Shown here in pieces: positions 46,841 through 58,884 of a stretch of 64,000 bases of DNA. The translations under genes were made by a program, and so were the position numbers. Source of the stretch: Pardosa pseudoannulata (taxonomy: Eukaryota > Arthropoda > Arachnida > Araneae > Lycosidae); assembly GCA_032207245.1 (NCBI GenBank), contig CM063500.1, forward strand, positions 81,416,125-81,480,124, written 5' to 3'. The first letter of the stretch is position 1, and each line of letters begins with the position of its first letter. The notes beneath the pieces are model-generated. The model was not told where the DNA came from, made no database searches, and saw only the letters and a list, made by a program, of their open reading frames with translations.

Positions 46841-49174
46841 ACTCAGATTACTGATATAATCCCATAATAATTAGTGTTAATTATAATCATTTCTATTGCT
46901 CTAAAAAAACAATTTCTACGCATTTCATTCCGTACTATTAGCATATATATAAGAAAACTCTTCAGCACTCAAGCGGTTAAAAAAACAATTTTTAAAAGTA
47001 TACAAATGTCTGAAATTTTTTAAATGTCAAATACCTTTAAATCTTTCCGTTTATAAAATAAAAACATATTCATTTCCAATTTCAGATAAAAAGTTTAGTT
47101 TCTAATATACATAGTTCAAAAGTTATCTTGCGAATAGGAAAATTTTGTATTTTTGCATGTTTTTTTTTAAACAAAAGCAACTTGAAATAATAAAACTAAA
47201 TAATAGTTTATAGATAGAACGCCGTTATAAAACTTTAAAAATTTCAATCTGAAAGATGTAGAACTAATGATTTCATGTTAAGTCGAAACATTTGTTAGAA
47301 TAAAGATTATAAGTCTGAAAATTTACTTTTTTTCTTTTTAACACTGAAATAACAAATATCTATCACTGAATAATATATATTTAACTATCTCTGAATACAT
47401 TTTGGTTCATTTTGAGTTCGATTTCACAAAAATAGAAAACGATTAACCATAGAATATTGCAGTTAATAAGTAGAACTATTGTAAAAAATAAACTATTGTG
47501 AAAAACATAAATATTCGTCTAGCGATATATTTAATGTTTTCTCAAAATTATGTTCTCATCGCATGCAAAATTTACAGTCATAGAATAATTGGAAACATAA
47601 TCCTTCTCTTTAAATAAATGAAGATGAATAGTATGAAATCTTTCTCACTTATAATGGAAGAGAAGAGTTTATTTTAAAACTTTCTTCTGCAAATTATGAA
47701 AATTCTAAAGAAGAGTTCATATCTTCTTGAAAAATAAATCTGTTAAGACTCTTCCATATACCATTTTTAAGATTACAGATTTACTTCAAAAACACCATGT
47801 AGGATGAATGTAGTTTAGGATAAAAATTAGAAATTTTAGTGAAAATATTGTTTTGAATACTTTAAAAGTAAGTGATATAAATGCACCTATGAATTAGATA
47901 TTTTGTTCAACAGCCTGAAGTGAAAAATATTAGTTATACTATTTTAAAAAATCTGTGACTATTTCTAATTTACGGCTAAAGGATTAAAACTAAATGTTGG
48001 ATAATGAAAGCAAAAATTTCATTCTTTGAAGCGTTTGAATTATTTCTATGTACATGAAAGTATTTTGTAACAAAATCGGTAAATATTTGAAGGTATAGAA
48101 TTAGTACGAATTAGAAATATTTCTTTCAGTCTGACTATGAATTTTTTATACACACAAATTTATATATAAATATACATTTATGAGCCAAATTATTCGGAAT
48201 TGTTTGGAGAGTTAAAGAATATTATTTTAAATTTCTAAACAAATTAATTTTTATTGCTGAAGAGTTAAAGCTGTGATCACAAGATGTTAATTTTTCACAG
48301 TAGAAGATTTAAATGTGTTTTTAAAATTTAAAATCACTTTCTCAGTGGTTTTGAAATATTTTATTTTAACAATTTATGAAAGACTCTTCTTTTATTATAG
48401 ATATAACGGATATATCTTATTGAAAATGAGGATTAATGTATCGTCCATATCTTTTAAATATTGCACATGTCTAAAAAATTGTCTTTTTAGATATATGTTC
48501 ATTGAAATTTGCATTCATGCATTCTTTGTTAAAACTTTTCGATATATAAAGTGGTTTTATAATTTTTTTAACAAACTGCTTATTTCTATACATTAATATT
48601 CGAAATTATGTTAAATACCATAATTTTACAATAACCTAATAACCGTATTTGAAATATTTGTCTGTGAACTTGTGTCTTACGTAAATCAAATGTTTGTTTC
48701 CAAGTCTAGGGTAGATATTTAATATCCTGAAAAAAATAAACGAAACTAAGTAAGTAAAATATCGTTGATATTCAGTCATCTATTATAAAAATTCTATGAT
48801 TTGATAATGCAGAACATAAAGATATTTATAAGCAAAACAAATATTTATCATGTTATTTTCATTGAAATATTTTTATCAGATATCTATTTTATAATTCAAG
48901 TAATGTCTAATTAATGTTAATGACATGTTGGTAAAATTTCTACGGTGATCGAGATTATACAGTTTCCATAGGTTTATTGCATGCAATAGATTCCATATCT
49001 TGAATGATTCCATCTTTGAAAATTTAAATTTTTCTATTTTACATGAAGAACTGAGTAAAAATTCAATATTTACCAAAATAGGATTTCCTTCTCATTACTT
49101 ATATCTTGTTTTATTCCCAGTATTATTGCAGACCATTATATTTAATTTGTCACTATCAGATAATCTAGATAATT
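46841..49174. other. AT-rich stretch without recognised genes
   Basis: Very A/T-rich. Frames such as 48315-48596 (Phe/Tyr/Ile/Lys-rich) are typical of random AT-rich DNA. Confidence 0.45.
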
Positions 49175-49187
49175 CCTCATATCTTGT

Positions 49188-49240
49188 CGTGTGCAAAACA
49201 GTAGATCGTAGTGCTCCAAACTAAACCAAACCAAACCAAA
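49188..49240 (+). mobile_element. Micro-SINE: 53-bp 3' end with perfect 13-bp TSD
   Basis: Only the last part of the SINE (TGCAAAACAGTAGATCGTAG then GCTCCAAACTAAACCAAACC) is present, in plus orientation. The perfect repeats CCTCATATCTTGT at 49175-49187 and 49241-49253 are its target duplication. An extreme 5' truncation. Confidence 0.9.
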
Positions 49241-49306
49241 CCTCATATCTTGTAAATTGCATAATATAGGAAGAAACTAGAGCAATAAAATATGGAAAAA
49301 CTATTT

Positions 49307-49960
49307 AAGATTTTATATACCTAGAATATCCCTAGGTCAGTCAAGATTATGTATTTTATACATTTAAGCAACGGCCAGATTAATATGCATAGAACTTTTA
49401 ATCCCAAATTTGTCCATTTAGTGTTACTCTTGTATAGGATATTACTGCTGTTATTCTTGTATAGGATGAACAGCTGGTAATGATGAAAGAATTTCTGATA
49501 ATTGTAATATTTCCTTTTGATCTTTAAATCTATATTGAAATTTCCATAGAAGATTTATTGTAAATGAAAAAAGGTTTCTGGGGGCTTTAAAAATGAATGA
49601 AATAAATAACTAGAGGAATAAATTGTAGAGAATATTATTTAAGATTTTATATACCTAGAATATCCCTAGGTCAGTCAAGATTATGTATTTTATACATTTA
49701 AACAATGGTCAGATTAATATGCATAGAACTTTTAATCCTAATTTGTCCATTTCATAGTGTTACTCTTGTATAGGATATTACAGCTGTTATTCTTGTATAG
49801 GATGAAGACCCCAAGAATAATGATGAAGATAAAAGTTCTGATAATTGTAATATTTCCTTTTGATTTTTAAATCTATATTAGACTTTCCATTTGAGATTTA
49901 TTTTAAAATAATCAAGGTTTGAGCAGAGTTTATGTAAATAAATAACTACGCTATGGAATA
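49307..49960. repeat. 334-bp tandem repeat, units 1 and 2
   Basis: AAGATTTTATATACCTAGAA starts both units (49307 and 49641). TCTTGTATAGGATATTAC and GTTATTCTTGTATAGGATGA are shared. A more diverged third unit follows at about 50580. Confidence 0.85.
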
Positions 49961-49966
49961 AAACTG

Positions 49967-50535
49967 CCACTAACTGATGGGGACCTTGGAATGTAGATCA
50001 GTGATTGTATAATTTGCATCCACACGCTGGGCCATTAAATGAGCCGAGGGCGTGTATTCGTCCATAGGGTCTACTGCGCACTTTAGTTGCGCATCTGGCT
50101 GCCTTTGATCTTTGGAGAAAAACTGCCTCCGAAGCCATCGTCCGCCAAGGCTATTTTATCGTCTGCCACCATCGACCACGATAAGCCATACCCCCTCCAA
50201 ACGGTGGTAATGGCTTGCCGTGGACCTTAGTGTTGTTTAATGTAGCCTCATCACTATGGCCAATTGTTCACCACTAACTGATGAGGACCTTGAACGCTGG
50301 TTCACGGGTTGCATCCACACGCTGGGCCATTAAATGAGACGAGCGAGTGGATTCGTCCATAGGGTCTACCTGCGCACTTTAGTTGCGCATCTGGCTACCT
50401 TTGACCTTTGGAGAAAAAACTCATCTTAAGTCATCGTCCACCAAGGCTATTTTATCATCTGCAACCATCGACCACGATAAGCCATATACCTTCTAGACGA
50501 TGGTAATGGCCTGCAGTGGACCATAGTGTTGGGGG
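49967..50535. repeat. GC-richer tandem dimer (304-bp period) inserted in the 334-bp repeat
   Basis: CCACTAACTGATG starts at 49967 and 50271. Shared blocks: CACACGCTGGGCCATTAAATG, TGCGCACTTTAGTTGCGCAT (a 6-bp self-complementary flank) and CACCATCGACCACGATAAG/AACCATCGACCACGATAAG. Base composition contrasts sharply with the AT-rich host repeat. No coding or pol III boxes recognised; family unknown. Confidence 0.7.
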
Positions 50536-50905
50536 CCTTTAAAAACGAAAAAAGAAAATAATAGGGGAAATAAAATGTGAGAGTTAAATGCAGAAAAACT
50601 AAATAAGGTTTTTATACGCCTAAAATCATTACAGATAAGTCTATTGTATTCTTAATAAATTAAAACAATGATTCTTTACATATTCTCTTCCTTAGACCTT
50701 TTATCTGAACTGGTCCATTTCGTAGTTTTACTCTTGTATAGGATGCTACTGTTGTTATTCTTGTACTAGAGGAGCAAGCGGTAGCTAAATGTCCTATGGG
50801 TAATAGTAACTTTATCTTTTGTACTTAAAATCTATACTGTACTTTATATCAGAGTTTTTTTTTAGACTATCTTAGGCATATGGGTGTGGTGTAAAAAATC
50901 AATAA
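50536..50905. repeat. 334-bp tandem repeat, diverged unit 3
   Basis: GGGGGCCTTTAAAAACGAA and TTTACTCTTGTATAGGATGC correspond to the earlier units; it resumes after the inserted dimer. Confidence 0.6.
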
Positions 50906-52384
50906 AGTAGCTAAATACAGTTATATCTATATTTTTTAAACAACGTGCAGTATTTTTCAGATGGTAATTTTGAATCAATACCAACATGAGAGAGATAGGT
51001 ATATTATAATTTTTCATCTAGTAAGAAATTGAGATCATATTTTACAAAGCAGAATATTTCTATTAATTGATTTATTTTATTTTTAGGTTATTTTAAGTTC
51101 ATGAAGAATTTGAGAGGTACGACATTTTTGTATATTAAAGTTAATTAATGTTGTATTAAACAATCAGAAGCAGAAACGAAACACGAGGAGATAGCTTATT
51201 TCTAAAAAGATTAGATACAATAAATTTTAATTAAAGTTTTGAAACGCGATTCATTTTGTTTAACATTAAAGTACCATCCCAATAACTAATTTCTAATTAT
51301 CGGGACGTTTAAATCATTCTTATTTATAATTATTAGTATCTTTTGGATAAACAATATGAAACTATTCAATAGAATTCAATAATAAACTTGGCTGTTTAGA
51401 AATCTGTATAGTCAATATGTAATAAAGATTTAAATTAAATAAATAGTTAGTTAAATAGCTGCTATTACTATCAGACTGATGTAGTTTTAATGTTGACTTT
51501 CTCTTAGTAAATTAATTTTTTGCATAGCACATTCTTAACTTAAATAATTTTTATATAATTAAGAGTACTTAAATACGTTAGGTAATTTTAGATTTTATTG
51601 CCAGTTCTAATTAAGTTCTGGTAAGAAGTTTGTCAATTAAATTTCTTTAAATGTAAAAAAAAAGAACCCAAAAAATTAAAGTATTTACAAAGTAAGAACA
51701 TAGAGATCAATTTACTTTTATAATGGAATCTGCAATTTGTATGCACCCTGGGGAAATTATTTTAATGCATTTTAAGATAAATTTATATAGATAAAACTAA
51801 TGTTAATTTGATTATAGAGAAGGAAATGAAGTCTTCTTAAAATCCCCCATTTTTTCTCTCTAATTTTATCATGCGAGTAAATTTAATTGGGTAGATTTTT
51901 TACTCTAATTATTGATTTGTTGGTGAACCCTATAGTCAATTTTCTGTTTTATTAGGGTTAGTCCTGTTATATTAGGGTAGTAGTTAATGCATACGTTAAT
52001 AAAATGGCTTAAGGGTAGTAACTAAAAATATTCATTGTCTTTATTAGATTAATGGCTATAAAAATATTCTAATCCTTTTAAAATGCATTTTTAGAAGTTT
52101 ATAACAACACATTGATTTAAAAAGTTTATTTAATTTTTCCATTGCAATCTGTATATTTCACATAATAATTAAAAATATGTAGTAGAGAAAAAATAAAATT
52201 TCTTTCCCCCCAATAAAACATTTGAAAAGCGTATATTAGAAACTAAATTTGAACATTAAATTCAAGTAAAATAATTTTTTATTGTAGAAATCAAAAAGTG
52301 TCTGATATTTAAAAAAAAAAACTTTTAAATCTATCATACAATTAAAATTAAAAAATGAGTTTTATCACGATTTAACAACCTGAT
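50906..52384. other. AT-rich stretch without recognised genes
   Basis: Nothing supportable beyond homopolymer A/T runs. Confidence 0.45.
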
Positions 52385-52394
52385 AAAAGTCAAT

Positions 52395-52571
52395 TACATT
52401 TGGTTTGGTTTGGAGTGATACGGTCTATTTTTTGCAACATGAGTGCTAATGAGAACGAGACCTACAGTTTAAAGCCTATTCCGAACGGCTACGAACATCC
52501 ATGCCACTGTGAAATTCAAACCCACGAACTCCGGTTCCGAAGGCCAGCACCCTAACCAATCGGCCATCGAA
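52395..52571 (-). mobile_element. tRNA-derived SINE with 10-bp TSD
   Basis: Tail TTTGGTTTGGTTTGGAG at left, full core, head ending CCCTAACCAATCGGCCATCG. The B box is mutated (AAATTCAAACC). AAAAGTCAAT at 52385-52394 and 52572-52581 is the target duplication. Confidence 0.9.
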
Positions 52572-53039
52572 AAAAGTCAATAAGGATTTTTACCATGATT
52601 TTCAAATCCATAACTATCATTCATGATTGGTTTGGGTATTAGACCAAATTATAAATGAACGATCAAATTTCATAATTGTTGTCTTCACAATTTGAGGTGG
52701 AAATAAAGACAGTGCTCCAAATCTGAAGAGGCTTCATAAAACATACTCTTGTAAGGTTTTTGAAAACATAACTGTTGTAAAATACATACAACCTATACAC
52801 CAGTGTTCGTTACAAGGGGGAAACACAGAATGAATATAATACTTTATATTGAGATTCATACATTTATTCTGTACATTCATTTACAAATAGATCCTTGGTT
52901 CATAATCATCAATTATTTATGTCTTCTATTTACACTATAATTATTACAATTCTCTTTATAAGGCGTTATTACTTAGTAACAAGGTTAAATTATTAACAGA
53001 GGCCTAAGTTAAGTGACTGTAAATATTTTTTTTATAAAT

Positions 53040-53500
53040 TACCTCCATTAAAGTCACAGGGGAGCAGGCAGGGACTTTTCTCCCTACGTCAGTCTTCAGT
53101 TAGTGCAGAGGGTCAGGTAGAGGCTTTTCTCATACCGTGAGTCAGTCCGGGTGTTCGGGCGTACCGAACGAGTCGATGCTGGTGGATTCTTGTTACACTT
53201 CTTTCGAATCCCAACTTCAACTCCTCTCCTTAACTTCGTTTTCCAACTCCTCACCTCGGTTCCAATGCCCCTTTTTCCTTCCTTGCCAATCACTTGTTTT
53301 CTGGAAATTTTCCCACATCTGTATGCCCTTCTGGAGTGCAGGTGGGCTCATTAAAGTAGCCAATTTTGTGCATGCTGACATTACTTTTTAGCCCCTGCTC
53401 CCATAACTCACTGTTACATCTCTGTGCCAGCTTGACCGTTACGCTGCCATTCTGCCTCCCATAGCTGTGCATGCACGTGTAGATCACCGTGGAAAGTACC
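53040..53500 (-). pseudogene. Relic related to the gag-like segment of the duplication
   Basis: Minus-strand sequence parallels 22740-23290 in order: CATGCACAGCTATGGGAGG, GGTCAAGCTGGCACAG, AGTAATGTCAGCATGCAC, GTGGGAAAATTTCCAG, CAAGTGATTGGCAAGG, GTTGGAAAACGAAG. Open frames are broken. Shared ancestry with a retroelement leader/gag region is likely but the protein family is unproven. Confidence 0.45.
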
Positions 53501-53828
53501 TCGGTACAATAACTAAAATAAATGCAGGTGTAAAAAAGAAGATATTGAAAACGCTTGAGCTGAGCTAAATACCGAAAGAATATGTTTAGTATAATGGTGA
53601 GATTGGAGCAGTGAAACATTGATAGATGGTCAACTTGAAATGTTGCCAAAACCTATAACTTTGGATTTCATGAAACCTTTTGAGCTACAATCGGCCAAAT
53701 TTAACAAACGCTTGCCCTTTTCACAAACATTTGAATGAGCTTAAAATAAACTGTATAAGTCTATTTCCAACTGAAATTCAGTAATATGTTTTAAAAGGAA
53801 CCATATATTTTAACTTAAAAAATCAATA

Positions 53829-54102
53829 TTAACACTAAACATACCAACACTTAATACATACCTATTTCTACCATAGCCGGTCAAATGACCGGACTTTATT
53901 TTTTCTTTTTATAAATGTATGAAATATGAAAATTGGAATAAAATAGACAAATAACCTTTATTATAATTAAACGAATTTGTATATTGTCAATTTTTATGTA
54001 TTGCAAACACAAAGAATAAGAATTTTTAATTCATTTCCCATAGCATTTTTTACATGAACCTTATGGTTCATTTGACCGGTTATATGGTATGTTTAGTGTT
54101 AA
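53829..54102. mobile_element. TTAA-flanked MITE, CACTAAACATACC type
   Basis: TTAA at 53829-53832 and 54099-54102. Inverted ends CACTAAACATACCA and TGGTATGTTTAGTG (14 bp, perfect). The hairpin-forming CCGGTCAAATGACCGG lies inside the left end and a related TTTGACCGG inside the right. 274 bp, non-coding. Probably related to 16549-16830. Confidence 0.8.
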
Positions 54103-54411
54103 AATTAGATAATTATAACTCAATAAGCATAAATGATCCAAAACAGTAAAATAATACAATTTGAAAAACTTTTAATTTTAAGAACATGAAATAATTAAAA
54201 CTAAAATAAAAAATTTTAATCAGATAGGATTAAAAGGACATTTAAAAAAATGAAAGATATGTTAAACCAGTTTAATAATAAATCGATATATATTTATTAC
54301 GACCTATATAATTAAAACACATAGTTATACTGAACAAATTTTATGATATTTAAATATCTTAAACTGAAAAAGTTACAACAGCCAGTTGTAAACATTAACC
54401 GGCGTCGATGA

Positions 54412-54592
54412 GAAGTTTGGTTTGGAGTGCTACGGTCTACTGTTTTGCACATGAGAGCTAATGAGACCGGGACCTACAGTTTAAAGCCTATTCCTAACGG
54501 CTACAAACATCCATGCCAGCAGCGGGATTCGAACACACAAACTCCGGTTCCGAAGAGCAGCGCCTACCTTTCGGCCATCTTTCGGCTCTGAT
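54412..54592 (-). mobile_element. tRNA-derived SINE with 8-bp TSD
   Basis: Tail TTTGGTTTGGAGTGC, full core, B box near-canonical (GGATTCGAACA), head with a small deletion. GTCGATGA at 54404-54411 and 54593-54600 flank it. Confidence 0.85.
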
Positions 54593-54600
54593 GTCGATGA

Positions 54601-55099
54601 TCTGCAATCATGTGTTTTACAATGTTTACATAATTTCGTGTACTGTAATTTAAATAAAATAGTATGTATACAATTATTTTGGTACACATTAATGAAAAAT
54701 GGAATAAGGATTGTAAAAAGTTAACCTGCATCCTTAATATGTCTTCATGGTGTCAGGTGTAAAAAGTAACCTTACATAAAACAATAAAGACATAAATAAA
54801 AGCTAATTCAACCCTAATTAAAACAATAGCCTAGATGTAAATATTAAACATACATTTTGCATAATTTAATTAAAATACACAAGTAAATTATATTTTTTAA
54901 CTTTAATTTATGGCTACCTAAGTATAAAAAAAACTTTCAAACACATTGTAAATATTTTTTCAAATAAATTGCAGCTTAGATAGAGAAAGTCTAACCTATT
55001 TTTTGCAACAATAATCATCATGCAATTCCACTGTCCCAGTCCCATATTAGAATCCCGTCTCCGTACTTGACACTAAATAAGAATGTACCTTTGTGGAGT
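54601..55099. other. AT-rich intergenic stretch
   Basis: No feature recognised. Confidence 0.45.
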
Positions 55100-55500
55100 T
55101 ATTTATATGTCCCTAAGGGACAGTGCCCAATTAGAAGGGATAAGGTTTTCCAAGTTGGCGGTCTCAAGGCTGGGTTTAAGCAGACCAATTAGATTTTTAC
55201 AACGATCCCGATTGGAGGATAAGAAGGAAGAGGAGGCAAGGATGAAATTAATAAAATAAGAAAAATTTAAAAAGAGAACGGGTTCGGGAGTCCAGTCGAC
55301 TAGACAAGCCCGACGGAAGGTGTTCGGAAGTCCGAAAAAAGGTGTTCCAGAGTCCAGTCGAGGAAACAAGTCCGACGGAAAGTGTTCCTGTATCAAATAT
55401 TACGGCCGCATCCCAAACACTCAGAAGGAAGCCCCTGACCAGACCGACGGAAGATCCATACATACCCAATCCTGATCAGCAATGTTCCGGGCACACCATA
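55100..55500 (+). pseudogene. Possible retroelement coding relic
   Basis: Plus-strand pieces read RLGLSRPIRFLQRSRLEDKK and then EEEARMKLIK; downstream, in another frame, RRKPLTRPTEDPYIPNPDQQ. GC-richer than its surroundings and repetitive (GTCCAGTCGAC..CGACGGAA occurs twice at about 55290 and 55350). It resembles a charged gag-like segment, but I cannot name a family. The long minus-strand frame at 55103-55396 is likely its shadow. Confidence 0.25.
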
Positions 55501-55959
55501 TTAGCTCACAAAGGTACCCCTTTTACATATATTTTGAAATTGAGATTAGGTCCTCTCTCTTATATTTACATAATTACATAAGTGATAAAAATTATTGTCA
55601 GAAAAAATTTAGAGTGGATTCAAAATTGAGAGACTAATTTTGAAGGTGTTGATAAAGCATATTTTATGAAGATAGAATCAGTTTGTGTGTACATAGATGT
55701 TTATATATCATTATAATAAATTTACTTTTTTATTTTAATCTGGTTTTAGATGCTTTTAATTTAGCTTTTAGTTTATTTTCATATCTTATGTCTGTAGTTT
55801 CTCAGAACCTGTGGTTAAATTTAGAACTAAAATACTTTTACACAACGCAATCAAAATAAATACCACTATACACTTGATCACAGGTTAGTACTCAAAAATA
55901 AACGAGGACTACACGACAACCGGCCGTTCTCTTTTAAGCATACACCCATGTATACATAT

Positions 55960-56115
55960 ATATCTTCATATATAAAATTCTGCTATCAGTGTATTTGTAA
56001 TAGAACTACTCCTAAACGGCTGGACTGATTTTGATGAAATTTTGTGTATGTAATTAAGTTGATTCGAGAATGGTTTTGATTCACAATTTGATCCGACAGA
56101 AAATGTTTTTTTATT
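55960..56115 (+). mobile_element. Arthropod dispersed repeat with CGGCTGGACTGATTTTGATG signature
   Basis: TTCATATATAAAATTCTGCT, ACTCCTAAACGGCTGGACTG and TTTTGATGAAATTTTGTGTA are typical of a repeat widespread in arthropod genomes, which I associate with Helitron-like (Helentron) ends. No 3' terminus was found here. Confidence 0.45.
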
Positions 56116-56214
56116 AAAATTCAAGAACTGCAAGATTATTGAGATTATTATAATGCCGCTTGAAATCATTTACTACAAAAATGTATTCAGGCTTGGCTAA
56201 AATATGCATTTCGT

Positions 56215-58880
56215 TTGAACTCTGACCGCTAAACATTTTTCCAGATTTAAATACTTCCTTTACAAGAAAGTAAAATAACTTTTTTAAATTTCCAATTAAA
56301 TTATATTTTGTAATTAATTGAGACAGTTATTTTCTGAGCCCAAGAAAAAAGAAACAGTATGACCTTAAATAGTTAAAAATTTGAATCTAACAAAAACATT
56401 TATTTATTAAAGAAACGTGTTTTGTTTGAGATTACGTTACAAACTCAAGTAAGAATAATTGTATTTACTTAAGTTCTAAGGATGAAAAGTTTTTCTATAC
56501 AATGTAGGAAGGTATGAATGACAGATAAAAAGTATTACCTGTTAAAGGTGTAGTTTATAGCTGCTAAGCTGTTTAAAGAACACAAAAATGACATTCTTTA
56601 AAATAAACACACATATGTTTCAGTGGATAAACTATTAGAGAGAATAATCGATAAAAGTTTCAATGAAAAATTAAGTTTAAAATCAACTAACATTATTCTT
56701 TTTCTACAAGCCAGCTCAAGAAAAGAGTTTTATTATTTTCTTTCTTCAACTATAGAATTAATAAATAAAACAAGTGGTATCAAACGTTTTCAGTTTTTCA
56801 AAAGGTCGAATTTCAACATTCAAAGCTTAACACGAGATACATTCGTACAGATAACCCGAAGAAATTAGACAAAATGCTTTAATTAATGTTGAAATTGTAT
56901 ATTTAAAGCTTTAAAATCGTATATGCTTTATATGTGATATAGCACTGAAATTGGTCAAATTGAATTTACTCTTAGTTAAAGTGAGTATTTCAGTTGAAAT
57001 GTGAATACTCAATTACAGTACTTCCTTTACTCTCTACAAAAAAGTCAAAACACTTTATAATCTCCTTTAAAATTATATTTCCTAATTTAATGAAACTGAT
57101 ATATCGAATTTTCAGCCAAATTGCACCCAAGAAAAAAACCAGTGTCATCGTAATTAGTTAAAAATTGCATTTAACAAAAATTCTGTATTTATTAGAGAAA
57201 CTTGTTTCGTGTGAGATTATGTTACAAACGTAAGTAAAAATAATTTAATTTACTGCGGTTCTAAAGATTAAATTTTTTTCTATACAATGTAAGAAGGCAT
57301 GAAAGACAGATAAAAAGTATTACCTGTGAAATGTGTAGTTTGTAGACGATAAGTTGTTTAAAGAACCCATAAATGACATTCTCTAAAATAAACACGCATA
57401 TGTTTCAGTGGATAAACTTTTAGAGAAAATAATCTATAAAAGTTTCAAGGAAAAATTAAGCTTAAAAGCAACTGACATTCTTCTTCTTCTACAAAATATC
57501 TCAAGAAAAGCGTTTATTATTTTCTGTCTGCATCTATAGAATTTATAAATATAACAAGTATATTCTAATATTTTCAGTTTTCCAAAAGGCAAAATTTCAA
57601 CATTTATTTCTTAATACGAGTTACATTCGTGCAGATATCCCTACGAAATTAGACAAAATGGTTTCATGAATAATGGAATTATATATTTAAAGCTTCAAAA
57701 TTAAATTTTTATTGTACATTTGCACTGAAATTGGTCAAAATGAATTCAGACTTGATTAAAATGAGTATTTCAGATGGAATCTGAATACTTAATTACAATA
57801 CTTCCTTTGCTCTCTACAAGAAAGTCAAAACACTTTTTAATCTCCTTTAAAATTATATTTTATAATTTAGTGTAACAGATATATCGAATATTCAGCCAAA
57901 TTGCAACCAAGAAAAAATCCAGGGTCACCTTAATTAGTTAAAAATTTACACTTAACATAAACACTCTATTTATTGGAGAAACTTGTTTCATGTGAGATTA
58001 CATTACGGACATGATTAAAAATAATTGTATTTACTTTGATTCTAAAGGTGAAAAATTTTTCTATACAATGTAGGAATGTAGGAAAGTCATTTATACTGTA
58101 CTATATTGTTAAACTTCAAAGCTGGGTTGGGGATTAAATAGACTTTAAAGACTACAGCACGAAAACAATCATTTATTAGCAATCAGTTGGAAAATACAAC
58201 ACACCGTGAGTACTCAGTATACCGAGAAATCCACTTAACTACTCTCTCTGATTGGGACTCAGCCTGCCTTATATAGGCCCGAAGTAACTGCTGGAATATT
58301 CCAGAAACCGGAACTGGAAGTTGTCACCTGGTGTCACACTTGGCAACATTTGGCGACATTTGGCGACGAACTTGGCGACAAAAATATAGGTTGCAAAAAC
58401 TGTCGCCAACGATCCTGCTAATTTGGCGAGATATCCAAAGAGTCCCATGCTAAATTTACGGTTCACTAAACAAATTCGTAACAATATTTTAAAGGTGAAT
58501 TTTATAGTGGTTGAGTTGTTTAAAGAATCCATAAATGGCATTCTTTAAAATGAACACACACGTGTTTCAGAAGATAAACTATTAGAGAAAATAATCTATA
58601 AAAATTTCAATGAAAAATTAAGCTTAAAAGCAACTAACATTATCATTCTTCTGAGAAACAGAGCAAGAAGAGTGTGTTTTCTGTCTTCATCTATAGAATT
58701 TATAAATATAACAAGTATATTCTAATATTTTCAGTTTTTCAAAAGGCAAAATTTCAACATTTATTTCTTAATACGAGATACATTCGTTCAGATATCCCGG
58801 CGAAATTAGACGAAATGCTTTCATGAATAATACAATTACAGAGCTATTCACACATTTTTAGACGATGTATACTGTAGTCA
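56215..58880. repeat. ~783-bp tandem repeat, about 3 units plus a partial one
   Basis: Anchors (CAAGAAAAA..) at about 56342, 57128 and 57909 give periods of 786 and 781 bp. Conserved blocks: TTTTTCTATACAATGTAGGA, GACATTCTTTAAAATAAACA, GTTTCAGTGGATAAACT, GATACATTCGTACAGATA. The third unit is interrupted by the solo LTR at 58107-58483. A piece of a further unit lies at 59790-59965 beyond a mariner relic. Short open frames are not conserved between units. Confidence 0.85.
58107..58483 (-). mobile_element. Solo LTR with heat-shock-element-like promoter
   Basis: The minus strand runs TGTTACGAATTTG to GTTTAACA, with short inverted ends TGTTA/TAACA. The 4-bp duplication ATAT is at 58103-58106 and 58484-58487. 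CCTATATAAGG (58278-58268) is the TATA box; 17 bp upstream is GGAATATTCCAGAAA (58293-58307), a perfect nGAAnnTTCnnGAAn array. AATAAATGATTG near 58170 is the poly(A) signal. U3 has several TTGGCGAC direct repeats. Layout and motifs match the LTR at 22021-22338, although most bases differ: related families, probably Ty3/gypsy-like by size and TSD (inferred). Confidence 0.8.
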
Positions 58881-58884
58881 CAAA

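Noticed and set aside
48315..48596. 93-codon open frame
   Set aside because: Composed almost wholly of Phe, Tyr, Ile, Leu and Lys, as expected from random AT-rich sequence; no motif or context.
55103..55396. 97-codon open frame on the minus strand
   Set aside because: More likely antisense to a plus-strand charged retroelement-like relic; no domain recognised.
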